Positions 16,686 to 25,731 of a DNA stretch of 64,000 nucleotides are shown one piece after another; the first letter of the stretch is position 1; each line of letters begins with the position of its first letter. The position numbers and the translations under genes were made by a program. Origin of the DNA: Arthrobacter sp. StoSoilB5 (GTDB lineage: Bacteria > Actinomycetota > Actinomycetes > Actinomycetales > Micrococcaceae); NCBI RefSeq assembly GCF_019977235.1, contig NZ_AP024646.1, forward strand, positions 3,720,001 through 3,784,000. Reading direction: 5' to 3'. Under the pieces are notes generated by a model. It was not told where the DNA came from, made no database searches, and saw only the letters and a list, made by a program, of their open reading frames with translations.

Positions 16686-18089
16686 CTACAAAACCAGCGA
16701 CAAGAGCATCACAAAGCCGAAGCCAACCACGGAGATCAGCGTCTCCATAACGGACCACGTCTTGAACGTCTGACCGACCGTCAGTCCAAAGAGCTCCTTG
16801 ACCAGCCAGAATCCGGCGTCATTCACGTGTGAGAGGAACAATGAGCCTGCACCGATGGCCAAGGCGAGCAGCGCCGCATGGCTCGGGGTCAAGCTGCTGG
16901 CCAGGGGCGCGACAATGCCCGCAGCAGTCACGGTTGCAACGGTCGCCGAGCCCGTGGCGAGGCGGAGTGCTACCGCCACGATGAAGCCCAGCACGAGGAC
17001 GGACATGTTGGCACCTTCCGCCCACTTCTTGACGGCGTCGCCCACGCCGGCACCAATCAGTGTCTGCTTGAAGCCACCGCCGGCTCCGACGATCAAAAGG
17101 ATTGCGGCGATGGGGCCCAAGCTGTCGCCCAGCTTGGCGGTGATCTTGCCGCCCGTGAATCCCACCGCGTATCCGAACGTCACGATGGCGGCCAGTACGG
17201 CCAATGTCATGGCAACCAAGGGCTGGCCCACGAAATCGAAGAAGATCCGGATCATCGGAGCGGTTGCTGCATCCGGCCAGATGATGTCGCCCAACGCCTT
17301 TAGCAGCATGAGGACCACCGGGAAGATGATGGTCAGCAGCGTCACCAGGAACGAGGGCTGACGCTTGACATCACTAAGGTCTGCGCTGTGCTTGGTGTCG
17401 ATCCCGCCCGCCACGGCGGGAGCCTCTACCGGAACCCAACGCGCGGCCAGCCGCGAGAAGAGCGGCCCGCAAATGATGACCGTGGGAATGGCCACGAGGA
17501 TACCCAGGCCCAGTGTTGTCCCCAATTCAGCCTTCACCGCGCTGATGGCGATCAGGGGCCCGGGGTGCGGGGGCACCAGTCCGTGGAGCACGGAAAGCCC
17601 CGCCAAAGCCGGGATGGCTATCCGCATGAGCTTCATCCCGGATCTCTGCGTCACAAGGACAATCACGGGCAGCAGGAGAACCAACCCGATTTCGAAGAAC
17701 ATCGGCAGCCCAATGATCACGGCCACAAGCGTGATCATCCACACGATCTTGTTTCCGGTGGCCTTCGCCAACAAGGTGTCCACAACCCGGTTGGCCCCGC
17801 CCGAGTCGGCAAGCAGTTTGCCAAGCATTGCGCCCAACGCAATGAGGAGGCCGACTTCCTTGAGGACTCCCCCAACCCCGTCTTCGAAGTTGGTAATGAC
17901 TTTGCCCAGCTCCACGCCGGAAGCAAGCCCAACGAATGCCGAGCCCAGCACCAGGGCCAGGAATGGGTGGAGTTTCAGCTTCGCGATGAGGACCACGATC
18001 AAGGCAATACCCAACGCTGCCACCACAAGAAGCTGGGTGTCGTGCGCTGTCCATTCCTGTACCTGCGTGGCAGTTTCCAGGGCGATCAC
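16686..18089 (-). CDS. gntP: Gluconate:H+ symporter, GntP family
   Basis: Inner-membrane permease, 467 aa, that imports gluconate. It has the family's alternating long hydrophobic helices. Recognisable segments are LKLHPFLALVLGSAFVGLASG near the N-terminus, GLPMFFEIGLVLLLPVIV, LHGLVPPHPGPLIAI (a GntP signature around residues 165-180), and GAGSLFLSHVNDAGFWLVKE near the C-terminus. The GTG start overlaps the gntK stop by 4 bases, so the kinase and permease are translationally coupled. The product should feed intracellular gluconate to GntK and then the pentose-phosphate or Entner-Doudoroff route. Confidence 0.94.
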   Translation of the reverse strand: MIALETATQVQEWTAHDTQLLVVAALGIALIVVLIAKLKLHPFLALVLGSAFVGLASGVELGKVITNFEDGVGGVLKEVGLLIALGAMLGKLLADSGGANRVVDTLLAKATGNKIVWMITLVAVIIGLPMFFEIGLVLLLPVIVLVTQRSGMKLMRIAIPALAGLSVLHGLVPPHPGPLIAISAVKAELGTTLGLGILVAIPTVIICGPLFSRLAARWVPVEAPAVAGGIDTKHSADLSDVKRQPSFLVTLLTIIFPVVLMLLKALGDIIWPDAATAPMIRIFFDFVGQPLVAMTLAVLAAIVTFGYAVGFTGGKITAKLGDSLGPIAAILLIVGAGGGFKQTLIGAGVGDAVKKWAEGANMSVLVLGFIVAVALRLATGSATVATVTAAGIVAPLASSLTPSHAALLALAIGAGSLFLSHVNDAGFWLVKELFGLTVGQTFKTWSVMETLISVVGFGFVMLLSLVL

Positions 18090-18634
18090 GAGGCTGTCGC
18101 TTCGGAACCGTCACCGACGGGGCGCAAGCCAAGCCGTTCGATGACTTCGTCCGCTTCCTCGGCAGGTGACGCCGAAACACACAACGAGACGTAGTTCTCG
18201 TCTTCCGTGGGTTCCTCAAGTGCTTCAAACTGGGACTCCAGGAGCGACGGCGGCATGAAGTGCCCGTGCCGTGACGCAAGGCGGTCGGAGATCTTGTCTT
18301 TGCTCCCTTGAAGGAAAACAAAGACAACGCCTTCGCCGCGGAGCACGTCGCGGTACTTCTTCTTCAGCGCCGAGCACGTAATGATGGCCGGCGTACCGGC
18401 ATCTGTGTGTTCCCGGATCCAGGCAGCAATAATGCCAAGCCAAGGCCAGCGGTCCTCATCGCTGAGGGCCTGACCTGAGTGCATCTTGGCCACATTCGCT
18501 TCAGGATGCAGATCGTCGCCTTCGGCGAGATCCCATCCAAGCTTTCCGGCAAGAACGCCGGCTACAGTCGATTTGCCCGAGCCGGAGACTCCCATAATCA
18601 CCAGCACGGGTTGCTGTGCAGTCTTCGCCATCAA
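18086..18634 (-). CDS. gntK: Gluconokinase (gluconate kinase), GntK family
   Basis: 182-aa cytoplasmic P-loop kinase converting gluconate to 6-phosphogluconate with ATP. The Walker A is GVSGSGKST (15-23). EGDDLHPEANVAKM and GQALSDEDRWPWL carry the gluconate-binding residues characteristic of this family, and CSALKKKYRDVLRG is the LID segment. Length is normal. It is the first gene of a two-gene gnt operon with gntP. A palindromic operator lies about 45-60 bases upstream of the ATG; no matching LacI-type regulator gene is adjacent. Assignment is firm. Confidence 0.95.
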   Translation of the reverse strand: MMAKTAQQPVLVIMGVSGSGKSTVAGVLAGKLGWDLAEGDDLHPEANVAKMHSGQALSDEDRWPWLGIIAAWIREHTDAGTPAIITCSALKKKYRDVLRGEGVVFVFLQGSKDKISDRLASRHGHFMPPSLLESQFEALEEPTEDENYVSLCVSASPAEEADEVIERLGLRPVGDGSEATAS

Positions 18635-18679
18635 AGTCTGCCTTCCTCGAATAAATATGATTTAACCGAGGTCCAGCAT

Positions 18680-18695
18680 ATGACACGGGTTACAT
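18680..18695. promoter_or_regulatory. Palindromic operator-like site upstream of gntK
   Basis: ATGACACGGGTTACAT, a dyad of form ATGnnAC..GTnnCAT, 46-61 bases upstream of the gntK ATG. Symmetry is 10 of 16 positions. The form resembles LacI/GntR-type gluconate repressor operators in E. coli as I recall them (ATGnTACCsGTAnCAT). Binding is inferred. Confidence 0.5.
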
Positions 18696-18705
18696 AACGG
18701 CAATA

Positions 18706-19485
18706 TCAGAAGCCGGCGATAGTGCTGGATCCGTTGACCGACACCACGTGGAAACTCTCAGCGCTTGCCCCCGTCGGAAGCCCTGCACGGGCACCATTGG
18801 CCAGCAACATGCCGCGGACCACGCGCTCCATCCCCTCGACATCGGGGTGCTGGCTAGCGTGGATGCGGATGGCATCGATCTTCGCATCAACATGCTTGGT
18901 GACGTCCACGAAATGGTTCTCACGGTCCTCCGGACTGGAGATAAACCACAGCCATGGCAGCTTGTAGGCTGTCAATCCCGCCTCGGCCAGCTCAGGGTAG
19001 GCAAAGGGATTCTCCACGGCAGGATAAACCGCCCGGGTCACGGCTTCCCCTGCTGCGAGGTGATCGGGGTGGCTCTTCTGAAGGCGGTCCCAATTCCTCT
19101 CGGGATGCATGGTCAGCACGATGTCCGGCCGGATTTCCCGAATGAGCTTTACAACCTGCTTGATGACGTTGTGTGTCGGCTCAAGGTAGCCGTCATGCTC
19201 GTGTAAGTAGTGGATATCGTGAACTCCCACCAACGCCGCCGCGCGTTGCTGTTCCGTGGCACGGAGTTCAATGATGCGTTCCCGGTCCACGGGATCGAAC
19301 CCACCGGCGTCGCCGTCGGTCATGATGCAGTAGCTGACCTGGACTCCAGCAGCAGTCCAGGCAGCTATGGTGCCTGCCGCCCCGAAGTCGATGTCGTCAG
19401 GATGGGCAGTAAAACAAAGCACCCGCTCAACACGCTCCGTGGAGGCGTTGAACGGGCTCTTTGCTGACGAAACGCCAGAAGTCAA
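18706..19485 (-). CDS. PIG-L family deacetylase (mycothiol-conjugate amidase-like)
   Basis: 259-aa zinc-dependent hydrolase. AHPDDIDFGAAG (residues 27-38) supplies the usual HPDD metal ligands, and SHPDHLAAGEAV supplies the later His ligand. Actinobacterial members deacetylate GlcNAc-inositol (MshB) or cleave mycothiol S-conjugates (Mca). This one is shorter than typical Mca (about 290 aa), so the substrate is not settled. It lies 5 bases after the etfA stop and is probably co-transcribed with etfBA. A link between electron-transfer flavoprotein and thiol metabolism is only suggested by this arrangement. Confidence 0.85.
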   Translation of the reverse strand: MTSGVSSAKSPFNASTERVERVLCFTAHPDDIDFGAAGTIAAWTAAGVQVSYCIMTDGDAGGFDPVDRERIIELRATEQQRAAALVGVHDIHYLHEHDGYLEPTHNVIKQVVKLIREIRPDIVLTMHPERNWDRLQKSHPDHLAAGEAVTRAVYPAVENPFAYPELAEAGLTAYKLPWLWFISSPEDRENHFVDVTKHVDAKIDAIRIHASQHPDVEGMERVVRGMLLANGARAGLPTGASAESFHVVSVNGSSTIAGF

Positions 19486-19490
19486 AGGGA

Positions 19491-20444
19491 TCAGCCTTTC
19501 CGCTTCTTGATCTCAGCAGTTGCCTGCGGCAGAACCTTGAAAAGATCGCCGATGATGCCGAAGTCCGCGATCTCAAAAACAGGAGCCTCCGCGTCCTTGT
19601 TAATGGCCACAATAACCTTGGACGTCTGCATTCCAGCCTTTTGCTGGATTGCCCCTGAGATACCTGCCGAAATGTACAGCTGCGGAGAGACGGTCACGCC
19701 CGTTTGGCCCACCTGGGCGTCGTGGCCGATCCAGCCCGCATCAGTTGCCGCACGGGAAGCGCCGATGGCGGCACCAAGGGCATCGGCGAGTTCTTCCACC
19801 GGGGCAAAGTCGCCATCGACGCCGCGGCCGCCTGCCACGACAATCCGTGCCTCGCTGAGGTCGGGACGGCCACTGGCGGGTTTCTCCGTACGGGAGGAGA
19901 TCCGGGCTGCATTAGCGACAGCATCCGCCGGAACCTCTACCTTTGCAGTGGCGGGTTCGGCAACCGTACCTGCCGGCTCCGGTTCGACGATGTTGGCCTT
20001 GACCGAAAGGACTGCCACCGGAGTGGTCGCCTTGGCGGTGGTGTTGTAGGAACCGGCCAGGACCGACTTGTGTGCCGTGCGGTCCGCGTCCAAGCCAACA
20101 ACATCGGTGATGACTCCCGCGTTTAGCTTGATGCCTAGCCGTCCGGCAATTTCTTTGCCTTCAGGCGAGTTTTCCAGCAGGACAGCCGTCGCACCGGAAG
20201 TCGCCACCGCGGCCGCCAGGTAGGCGGCCTTCGGTGCAACCAGGTAGTCAGCCAGGTCATCCACCGAGGGCTGGTAGATCGTCGTTGCGCCGTAGGCACC
20301 CAAGGTGGCGGCGACGTCGTCGGTCAATTCACCAGTGAACGCGACGGCGGTCTCCCCCAGCTTTCGCGCCAGGGTCAGGAGCTCCAAGTTGCTCTTCTTG
20401 AGCGCGGCCCCGGGGTTGTCAATGAAAACAAGTGCATTTGCCAT
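19491..20444 (-). CDS. etfA: Electron transfer flavoprotein, alpha subunit
   Basis: Alpha subunit of the ETF heterodimer, which takes electrons from acyl-CoA and other dehydrogenases to an ETF-quinone oxidoreductase. It is 317 aa from the ATG at 20444 (AGAGGA about 8 bases upstream; the longer in-frame reading has no conserved sequence). The C-terminal FAD-binding domain is clear: VVAGGRGVDGDFAPVEELA, then AGWIGHDAQVGQTGVTVSPQ, then SGAIQQKAGM and VIVAINKDAEAPVFEIAD. It follows etfB with a 13-base gap. Assignment is firm. Confidence 0.95.
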   Translation of the reverse strand: MANALVFIDNPGAALKKSNLELLTLARKLGETAVAFTGELTDDVAATLGAYGATTIYQPSVDDLADYLVAPKAAYLAAAVATSGATAVLLENSPEGKEIAGRLGIKLNAGVITDVVGLDADRTAHKSVLAGSYNTTAKATTPVAVLSVKANIVEPEPAGTVAEPATAKVEVPADAVANAARISSRTEKPASGRPDLSEARIVVAGGRGVDGDFAPVEELADALGAAIGASRAATDAGWIGHDAQVGQTGVTVSPQLYISAGISGAIQQKAGMQTSKVIVAINKDAEAPVFEIADFGIIGDLFKVLPQATAEIKKRKG

Positions 20445-20457
20445 GGTTGGAGTCCTC

Positions 20458-21261
20458 TTAGAGCAGCTTCTGGGCGGCCAGGAAGTCGACGAGCTTGATG
20501 CCGGCGTCGCCTTCGTCGGTGATGATCGTGCCTGCGGTCCGTGGCGGGCGGGCGGCTGCCGACTCCACAACCGTCCACGAGCCTGCCTGGCCTACCTGGG
20601 AGGGATCGACTCCAATATCGGCAAGCGACAGCGAGGCGATCTTCTTCTTCTTGGCTGCCAGGATTCCCTTGAAGTTGGGGTACCTCGGCTCGTTGATCTG
20701 ATCTGTCACCGAGACGAGTGCAGGGAGCTGCGCTTCCACGGTCTCCGAGTGGGCGCCGGCATCGCGACGTGCCACCACGGTGCGTCCGTTGACCTCAAGG
20801 CTGGAGGCAAACGTCAGCTGCGGGAGCGATAGCCGCTCGGCCAGCTGGGCCGGAATCAACGACGTCTCGCCGTCCGTGGATGCCATACCGGTCAGGACCA
20901 GGTCCACCGGGCGGCCGTCCGCGGAGAGGTGTCGGATGGTGGCCGCAAGCGCCAGGGATGTAGCCGCAGCGTCCGAACCGGCCAGCGCGTCATCGCTGAG
21001 GTGGACTCCAGAGTAGGCGCCAATCTGGAGCGACTTCTTGAGGGCGTTCACCGCACCAGAGGGTCCCATGCTGAGGGCAATGACCTCGTTGCCGGCTTTG
21101 GTTCCACCACGCTCTTCAGCCAGCTGCAGTGCTGCCTCAAGGGCGTACTCGTCCAGTTCCGACAAAATGCTCTCGTCACGGTCAGTTGTGTTGCCGGGTC
21201 CGGTGATGTGCCGGTCGAACTGCGCGTCCGGGACGTGCTTGACCAGAACGACAATCTTCAA
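20458..21261 (-). CDS. etfB: Electron transfer flavoprotein, beta subunit
   Basis: Beta (AMP-binding) subunit of ETF. I chose a TTG start at 21261, which gives MKIVVLVKHVPD at the N-terminus as in the family and places GGAAG 5 bases upstream; a GTG at 21273 would add four residues. The protein is 267 aa. Seen: AMP-binding MGPSGAVNALKKSLQIGA, and the EtfB signature DLVLTGMASTDGETSLIPAQ followed by AERLSLPQLT. First gene of etfB-etfA-PIG-L. About 296 bases separate it from the htrA gene; I could not place its promoter. Confidence 0.94.
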   Translation of the reverse strand: MKIVVLVKHVPDAQFDRHITGPGNTTDRDESILSELDEYALEAALQLAEERGGTKAGNEVIALSMGPSGAVNALKKSLQIGAYSGVHLSDDALAGSDAAATSLALAATIRHLSADGRPVDLVLTGMASTDGETSLIPAQLAERLSLPQLTFASSLEVNGRTVVARRDAGAHSETVEAQLPALVSVTDQINEPRYPNFKGILAAKKKKIASLSLADIGVDPSQVGQAGSWTVVESAAARPPRTAGTIITDEGDAGIKLVDFLAAQKLL

Positions 21262-21446
21262 TGTCTCTTCCACTGTCTTCGAAGCAGCCTTCCATGCTTG
21301 TGGACGGCCAACCGCAGCAGCGTGGCCGTGAATTGCCCAGCGCGTGGGCTCCCCCTAGCTAAGCATATTGCCCGCAGAAATCCACTGCGTGCGTTAACCC
21401 CTGTTTCATCGGCCGTGCCAACAGGAGCGGCAACAGGAGCACAGAT

Positions 21447-21485
21447 CGACGGCGGGCCGCACCGCTGAGGTGCCGCCCGCCGTCG
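21447..21485 (-). terminator. Hairpin downstream of the HtrA-like protease gene
   Basis: A long GC-rich stem-loop (CGACGGCGGG at 21447 pairing with CCCGCCGTCG ending 21485) begins 73 bases after the protease stop in the direction of transcription. No long T-run follows. Between it and the stop codon are two near-identical copies of TGCGCTGGTTCC (21515-21540), with no obvious meaning. Confidence 0.5.
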
Positions 21486-21557
21486 TTCGCTGCCAGCAGG
21501 TTCCCTATTGTTGCGCTGGTTCCCTAATGGTGCGCTGGTTCCATACCGTTGTTGTTC

Positions 21558-23237
21558 TTACTGTTGAGCGGCGTCCAAGGTAACTTCGACTTCCTGCGAC
21601 TGCCCGTTGCGCTGGATGGTTACCTTGACCTTGGCACCGGCAGGCTGCTCGCGCACTGCCGCTGTCAACTGGTTGGGGTCAGTCACCGCGTAGTCACCGA
21701 ACTTGGTAACGACGTCGCCAACCTTGATGCCGGCCTTCGCAGCGGCCGAACCCGTAGTTACCGAAGCCACTTCTGCGCCAACCGAGAATCCGGAGTCGCT
21801 ACCGGTGGACGACTTCGAACGTACGGAGACACCGAACTGGCCATGGCTTGCTTTGCCGGTATCGATGATTTCCTGAGCAACGCGCTTGGCATGGTTGATC
21901 GGGACGCTGAAGCCCACGCCGATGTTGCCGGTGGAGGAATCCGATGTGCCACTACCCGCAGATGCGATGGCGACATTGACGCCGATGATCTCGCCCTTGC
22001 TGTTCACCAGCGCGCCACCGGAGTTGCCCGGGTTGATCGCGGCATCAGTCTGGATCACGTTGATCGAGATCGAGCCCTCGTTCGCGGTGGACGGGCTCTG
22101 GCCACCACCCGGAGGTGCGAACTGGAAGCCCTGGTCACCGCCCTGCGAATTGTCGGTGCCTTCCTTCGGGGCAGCTGAGGACGCGACGCTGATGGTGCGG
22201 TTGAGCGTGGAGACGATACCGTCCGTCACCGTGCCAGTCAGGCCAAGAGGCGAACCGATCGCGACGGCGGTGTCCCCCACGTTGATCTTCGAAGAGTCAC
22301 CGAGCGTGGCAGGTACCAAGCCCGACGTGTCGTCGACTTTGATGACCGCGAGGTCCGATAGCGGATCGGTTCCAACCACCTTGGCTTTCAGGACCTTTCC
22401 ATCACTCGTGCGGACCTCGATGGCAGCATTCGACGTTGCACCGTCCAGGGTAACGACGTGCGTATTGGTAAGGATGTGGCCCTGGTCATCGATGATGATG
22501 CCGGAGCCGGTTCCGCCTTCATTACCGGCCGTCGCTTTGATGGTGACGACGCTTGGCGACGCTTTCGCTGCCGCTGCGGTGATGACGTTGACGTCATCCT
22601 TGTTGTTGACGATCACCGTGCTCGACTGTCCGCCAGTTGAAGCCGTCGGTGCCGGGTTGTCCAAAAGCATGCTGCTGCCCGCCACCACGCCGCCGCCTAC
22701 CAAGCCTGCAGCGAGGATACTGGCAAGGAGCGTGCCAATACCGAACGCAGGCTTGCGCTTGGTGCTTACCGAGGACTGCTGGCCAGGTGCGCTGTGGAAG
22801 CCCTGGCCGGGAGTGGGGTTTCCGGGATTGGTCCCCCCGCCATAAAACGGCTGGTGCTGCGGGTAGTTGGGGCGGTGCCCGGGTTCGTGGGGCTGCGGGC
22901 CACCGTAGTACTGTGGCTGGCCCGTGTTTGGCTGGCCTGTGTTTGGCTGGCCTGTGTTTCCTTCGGAGCGCGGGTTGACCTGGGGCTGGCTGTTGGTGTG
23001 TGCCCCTGGGTTGGCATTGACTGGATTGGCATTGGCGTGCGGCGCCGGTTGGGCAGGCGGCTGAAAGGCCGGCAGCGGAGTTGTTGCATGCGTACCGGCG
23101 CCCTGCCCGGAGTTCCAGGCAGACTGCTGGGTCGGCTGCTGGTGGGTTTGGGCGGCGTCAGAGCTTGCAGCGGGATCCCGGGGCTCGGACGGATCACGGT
23201 TCTCTGGTGCGGTGCCCTGCGCTGGGTTCTCCGTCAT
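21558..23237 (-). CDS. HtrA/DegP-type trypsin-like serine protease with PDZ domain
   Basis: Membrane-anchored quality-control protease, 559 aa from ATG 23237 (AAAGGAAG 5 bases upstream). The cytoplasmic N-terminus of about 160 residues is Pro/Gln/Asn-rich, with a TGQPN run repeated three times. A single membrane helix (about 165-187) follows. The extracytoplasmic protease domain has the triad His260 (TNTHVV), Asp295 (PLSDLAV) and Ser406 (NPGNSGGAL). A C-terminal PDZ domain (about 465-555) follows. It resembles mycobacterial PepD/HtrA-type proteins in the SigE envelope-stress network. It diverges from the TPM-domain gene across 346 bases, so the two are natural partners in envelope stress; regulation is not shown. 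Confidence 0.9.
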   Translation of the reverse strand: MTENPAQGTAPENRDPSEPRDPAASSDAAQTHQQPTQQSAWNSGQGAGTHATTPLPAFQPPAQPAPHANANPVNANPGAHTNSQPQVNPRSEGNTGQPNTGQPNTGQPQYYGGPQPHEPGHRPNYPQHQPFYGGGTNPGNPTPGQGFHSAPGQQSSVSTKRKPAFGIGTLLASILAAGLVGGGVVAGSSMLLDNPAPTASTGGQSSTVIVNNKDDVNVITAAAAKASPSVVTIKATAGNEGGTGSGIIIDDQGHILTNTHVVTLDGATSNAAIEVRTSDGKVLKAKVVGTDPLSDLAVIKVDDTSGLVPATLGDSSKINVGDTAVAIGSPLGLTGTVTDGIVSTLNRTISVASSAAPKEGTDNSQGGDQGFQFAPPGGGQSPSTANEGSISINVIQTDAAINPGNSGGALVNSKGEIIGVNVAIASAGSGTSDSSTGNIGVGFSVPINHAKRVAQEIIDTGKASHGQFGVSVRSKSSTGSDSGFSVGAEVASVTTGSAAAKAGIKVGDVVTKFGDYAVTDPNQLTAAVREQPAGAKVKVTIQRNGQSQEVEVTLDAAQQ

Positions 23238-23583
23238 GGGACTTCCTTTCATCCTTGTCTTCCATAACTATGGCCCTTTTTACTGGAACAAATTCGGACG
23301 TTCGCTGGGAGCTTCCTGAAAGCCGGTCTCGGTGCTGCAAAGGAGCCCGCACGAACGGCAGCGAGGGCTGACACACAGGGCCTCAACGTGCAGGCATTGA
23401 GCGTTTCTCCTGTGTTTCGCTGGTGGCATATTCAACGCTGTGGACGGGGTATGGGGTGCACCATAGAATCAAGTGGAATTGCCACAGCGACCTGCGGCTT
23501 TACAAACCATGCGTGGGGGCGCTGAGCATTCTGTGACGATTGGTTCGCCTTGTTCCAGTCGCAGACGTGCTGAAGGGTTGCAC
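23238..23583. other. 346-base divergent promoter region between HtrA and TPM genes
   Basis: Contains the ribosome binding site of each flanking gene. The best promoter points rightward (listed separately). For the leftward protease gene I can only point to AT-rich sequence at 23255-23300; no -35/-10 pair is convincing. Rightward open frames that start here are in-frame extensions of the TPM protein without a conserved N-terminus and are not supported as starts. Confidence 0.5.
23441..23469 (+). promoter_or_regulatory. Candidate promoter of the TPM/pspA genes
   Basis: TGGACG (23441-23446), 17-base spacer, TAGAAT (23464-23469), about 115 bases upstream of the TPM-domain ATG. Moderate match to a housekeeping promoter. 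No SigE/SigH-type GGAAC element is placed correctly in front of it. Confidence 0.45.
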
Positions 23584-25632
23584 ATGCGGTCAATAGTGAA
23601 ACGTGTACTCGCCGTGATTGGCGTGGCTGGAATGTTGGCCCTCCCGGCCGGCGCCGCCTGGGCTGCAGATCCGGTGACCATACCGTCCGGCCAAAACATC
23701 GTGGATGATGCCAACGTCCTGGGCAGCCGCAAGGGCGAAGTTCAGGAAGCCATCCAGAAGACACTCAAGGACCACAAATACAACTTGTACGTGGTCACGG
23801 TGAACTCCTTTGAGAACCCTTCTTCTCCTGCGGAATGGGTTAGGGCCGTAGCCACCAAGAAGGGCATGGGCAAGGCCGACGCCATTCTGGCAATCTCTAC
23901 TGCAGGCCAGTACAACTTCGCCTTGAACTCCGGAAGTTCCATTTACTCCAAGCAGTCCAACATCGCGCAGAACGCCGTTGCCGCCAACCTGGGCGGCGGC
24001 AAGAAAGACTATGCCCAGGCAGCGATTGACACAGCCGCAGCAATTGGCGACGCCGCCGGTGGCGGCAGTGGTACCGTGCCTAGCGGCAATGGCAGTGTCG
24101 GAGTCCTCGTCGGTGTGGGCGTAGTGGCAGCAGGCGGCGCAGCCACCTATCTCTACCTGCGAAATCGCCGCAAGAAGGCTGGCCAAGCATCCAGTGCCAG
24201 CTACGGCCCCCAAGGAGAAGAGCTTGACCCCCTGGCAGGCCTGAGCATTCCGGAGCTGCGCCAGAAGAGCGGCTCGTTGCTGATCGAAGCCGATGACGCC
24301 ATCAAATCCAGCGAACAGGAACTCGGATTCGCCCAGGCCCAGTACGGTGATTCGGCGATCGGCAACTTCACCAAGGCTCTTCAGGAAGCCAAAGCCCACA
24401 TGACCGAATCATTCAAGCTGCAGCAACAGCTGGACGACCATATCCCGGACACCGAGGAACAACAGCGGACGTGGCTCGGAGAGATTATTCGCCGTTCTGA
24501 GGCGGCCCTCGCATCACTGCGTGACCAGAAGGCGGACTTCGACTCCCTCCGCGAGCTTGAGAAGAAGGCCCCACAGGCCCTGGCAACAGTCACGGCAGGT
24601 GCCCGGGAGGCCGATTCCAGGATCGCCACTGCAGAGCAGTCCCTTGAAGCCCTGCGCAGCAAGTACGCCGAGTCTGCGTTGACGCAGGTCTCCGACAATA
24701 TCCTGCAGGCTAAGGAACGCCTGGCGTTCGTTCAGAATGCTGCCACTACCGCTCAGGAAAAGCTGGCTGCGGGAGAAAACAGCCTGGCTGCCGTAGCGGT
24801 TCGCGCTGCCGAAGAGAGCCTGCACCAGACGAACGTCCTGATCGACGCGATATCCAAGACGGCGGGCAACCTTGACGAGGCCCGCGCCTCCCTGGAAAGC
24901 GCTGTTGCCGAGACCAGCCAGGACCTCGCGCAGGCCAGGGCCATGATCCAGTCGGGTGAACATCCTGAACTCGCAGGGCCGGTAGCTGGCGTGGAAGCGG
25001 CCCTTGCCCAGGTCAAGACTGAGATCCAAGGTGGAAAGATCGACCCCATTGCTACGCTGACCCGCGTTGAAACAGCACACCAAGCGCTTGATCAGTCGCT
25101 GTCCGGCATCCGGGACCAGCAGGAGCAGGCCCGCCGCGCTCAAGCGTCCTTGCAGCAGACAATCATGGCGGCGCAGGCCCAGATCAGCGCGACCTCGGAT
25201 TACATCACGGCACGTCGGGGCGGCGTTGGGACTGAGGCCCGCACCAGGCTCGCCGAGGCCCAACGCAATCTCGACTACGCTTTGTCGATCTCGCGCAATG
25301 ACCCTGTAACGGCGTTGACCTACGCCCAGCAGGCCCACTCACTCGCTGCACAGGCAGCACAACTGGCGCAGGCCGACGTCGACCACTTCGGTTATGCCGA
25401 TCAAGGCTACGGCCGCGGTGGAATGTTCGGGGGCGGCGGCGGAGGTGGCGGCCTTGGAGGCGCAATTCTCGGCGGCATCCTCATCAACTCCATCTTCAAC
25501 AGCGGTGGTGGCGGTTGGGGCGGCGGCCACAGCGACGGCGGTGGCGGCGGATTCTTCGGTGGCGACGGCGGCGGCGGCGACTGGGGCGGCGGCGGAGGTG
25601 ACTTCGGCGGCGGCGACTCCGGCAGTTTCTAG
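23584..25632 (+). CDS. TPM-domain membrane protein with coiled-coil and Gly-rich tail
   Basis: 682 aa from ATG 23584 (GAAGGG upstream). A signal peptide (about 1-30) ends in AGAAWAADP. The TPM (YgcG/TerC-associated, DUF477) domain spans about 30-150, with VDDANVLGSRKGEVQEAIQK and LYVVTVNSF. A transmembrane helix lies at about 165-187 (VGVLVGVGVVAAGGAATYLY). A long alanine/glutamine-rich helical region (about 210-600), with repeated AR..A..SLE patterns, is predicted coiled-coil. The C-terminus from about 605 is highly Gly-rich (GGGGGGGLGG), as in YgcG. It is followed 99 bases later by pspA, and may act at the membrane with PspA in stress. The biochemical role is not known. Confidence 0.85.
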   Translation: MRSIVKRVLAVIGVAGMLALPAGAAWAADPVTIPSGQNIVDDANVLGSRKGEVQEAIQKTLKDHKYNLYVVTVNSFENPSSPAEWVRAVATKKGMGKADAILAISTAGQYNFALNSGSSIYSKQSNIAQNAVAANLGGGKKDYAQAAIDTAAAIGDAAGGGSGTVPSGNGSVGVLVGVGVVAAGGAATYLYLRNRRKKAGQASSASYGPQGEELDPLAGLSIPELRQKSGSLLIEADDAIKSSEQELGFAQAQYGDSAIGNFTKALQEAKAHMTESFKLQQQLDDHIPDTEEQQRTWLGEIIRRSEAALASLRDQKADFDSLRELEKKAPQALATVTAGAREADSRIATAEQSLEALRSKYAESALTQVSDNILQAKERLAFVQNAATTAQEKLAAGENSLAAVAVRAAEESLHQTNVLIDAISKTAGNLDEARASLESAVAETSQDLAQARAMIQSGEHPELAGPVAGVEAALAQVKTEIQGGKIDPIATLTRVETAHQALDQSLSGIRDQQEQARRAQASLQQTIMAAQAQISATSDYITARRGGVGTEARTRLAEAQRNLDYALSISRNDPVTALTYAQQAHSLAAQAAQLAQADVDHFGYADQGYGRGGMFGGGGGGGGLGGAILGGILINSIFNSGGGGWGGGHSDGGGGGFFGGDGGGGDWGGGGGDFGGGDSGSF

Positions 25633-25731
25633 CCACACAGTTTAGCTGGGGTCCATGCCCCATCTAGGAGCGGTACAACAACTGATCACTGATTTCAGTG
25701 GATTCCACTGAGCAGGACGAAAGGCAACACC

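Noticed and set aside
22911..22965. Three-fold 15-bp repeat resembling a CRISPR-like array
   Set aside because: It is an in-frame TGQPN repeat in the HtrA cytoplasmic tail with no spacers.
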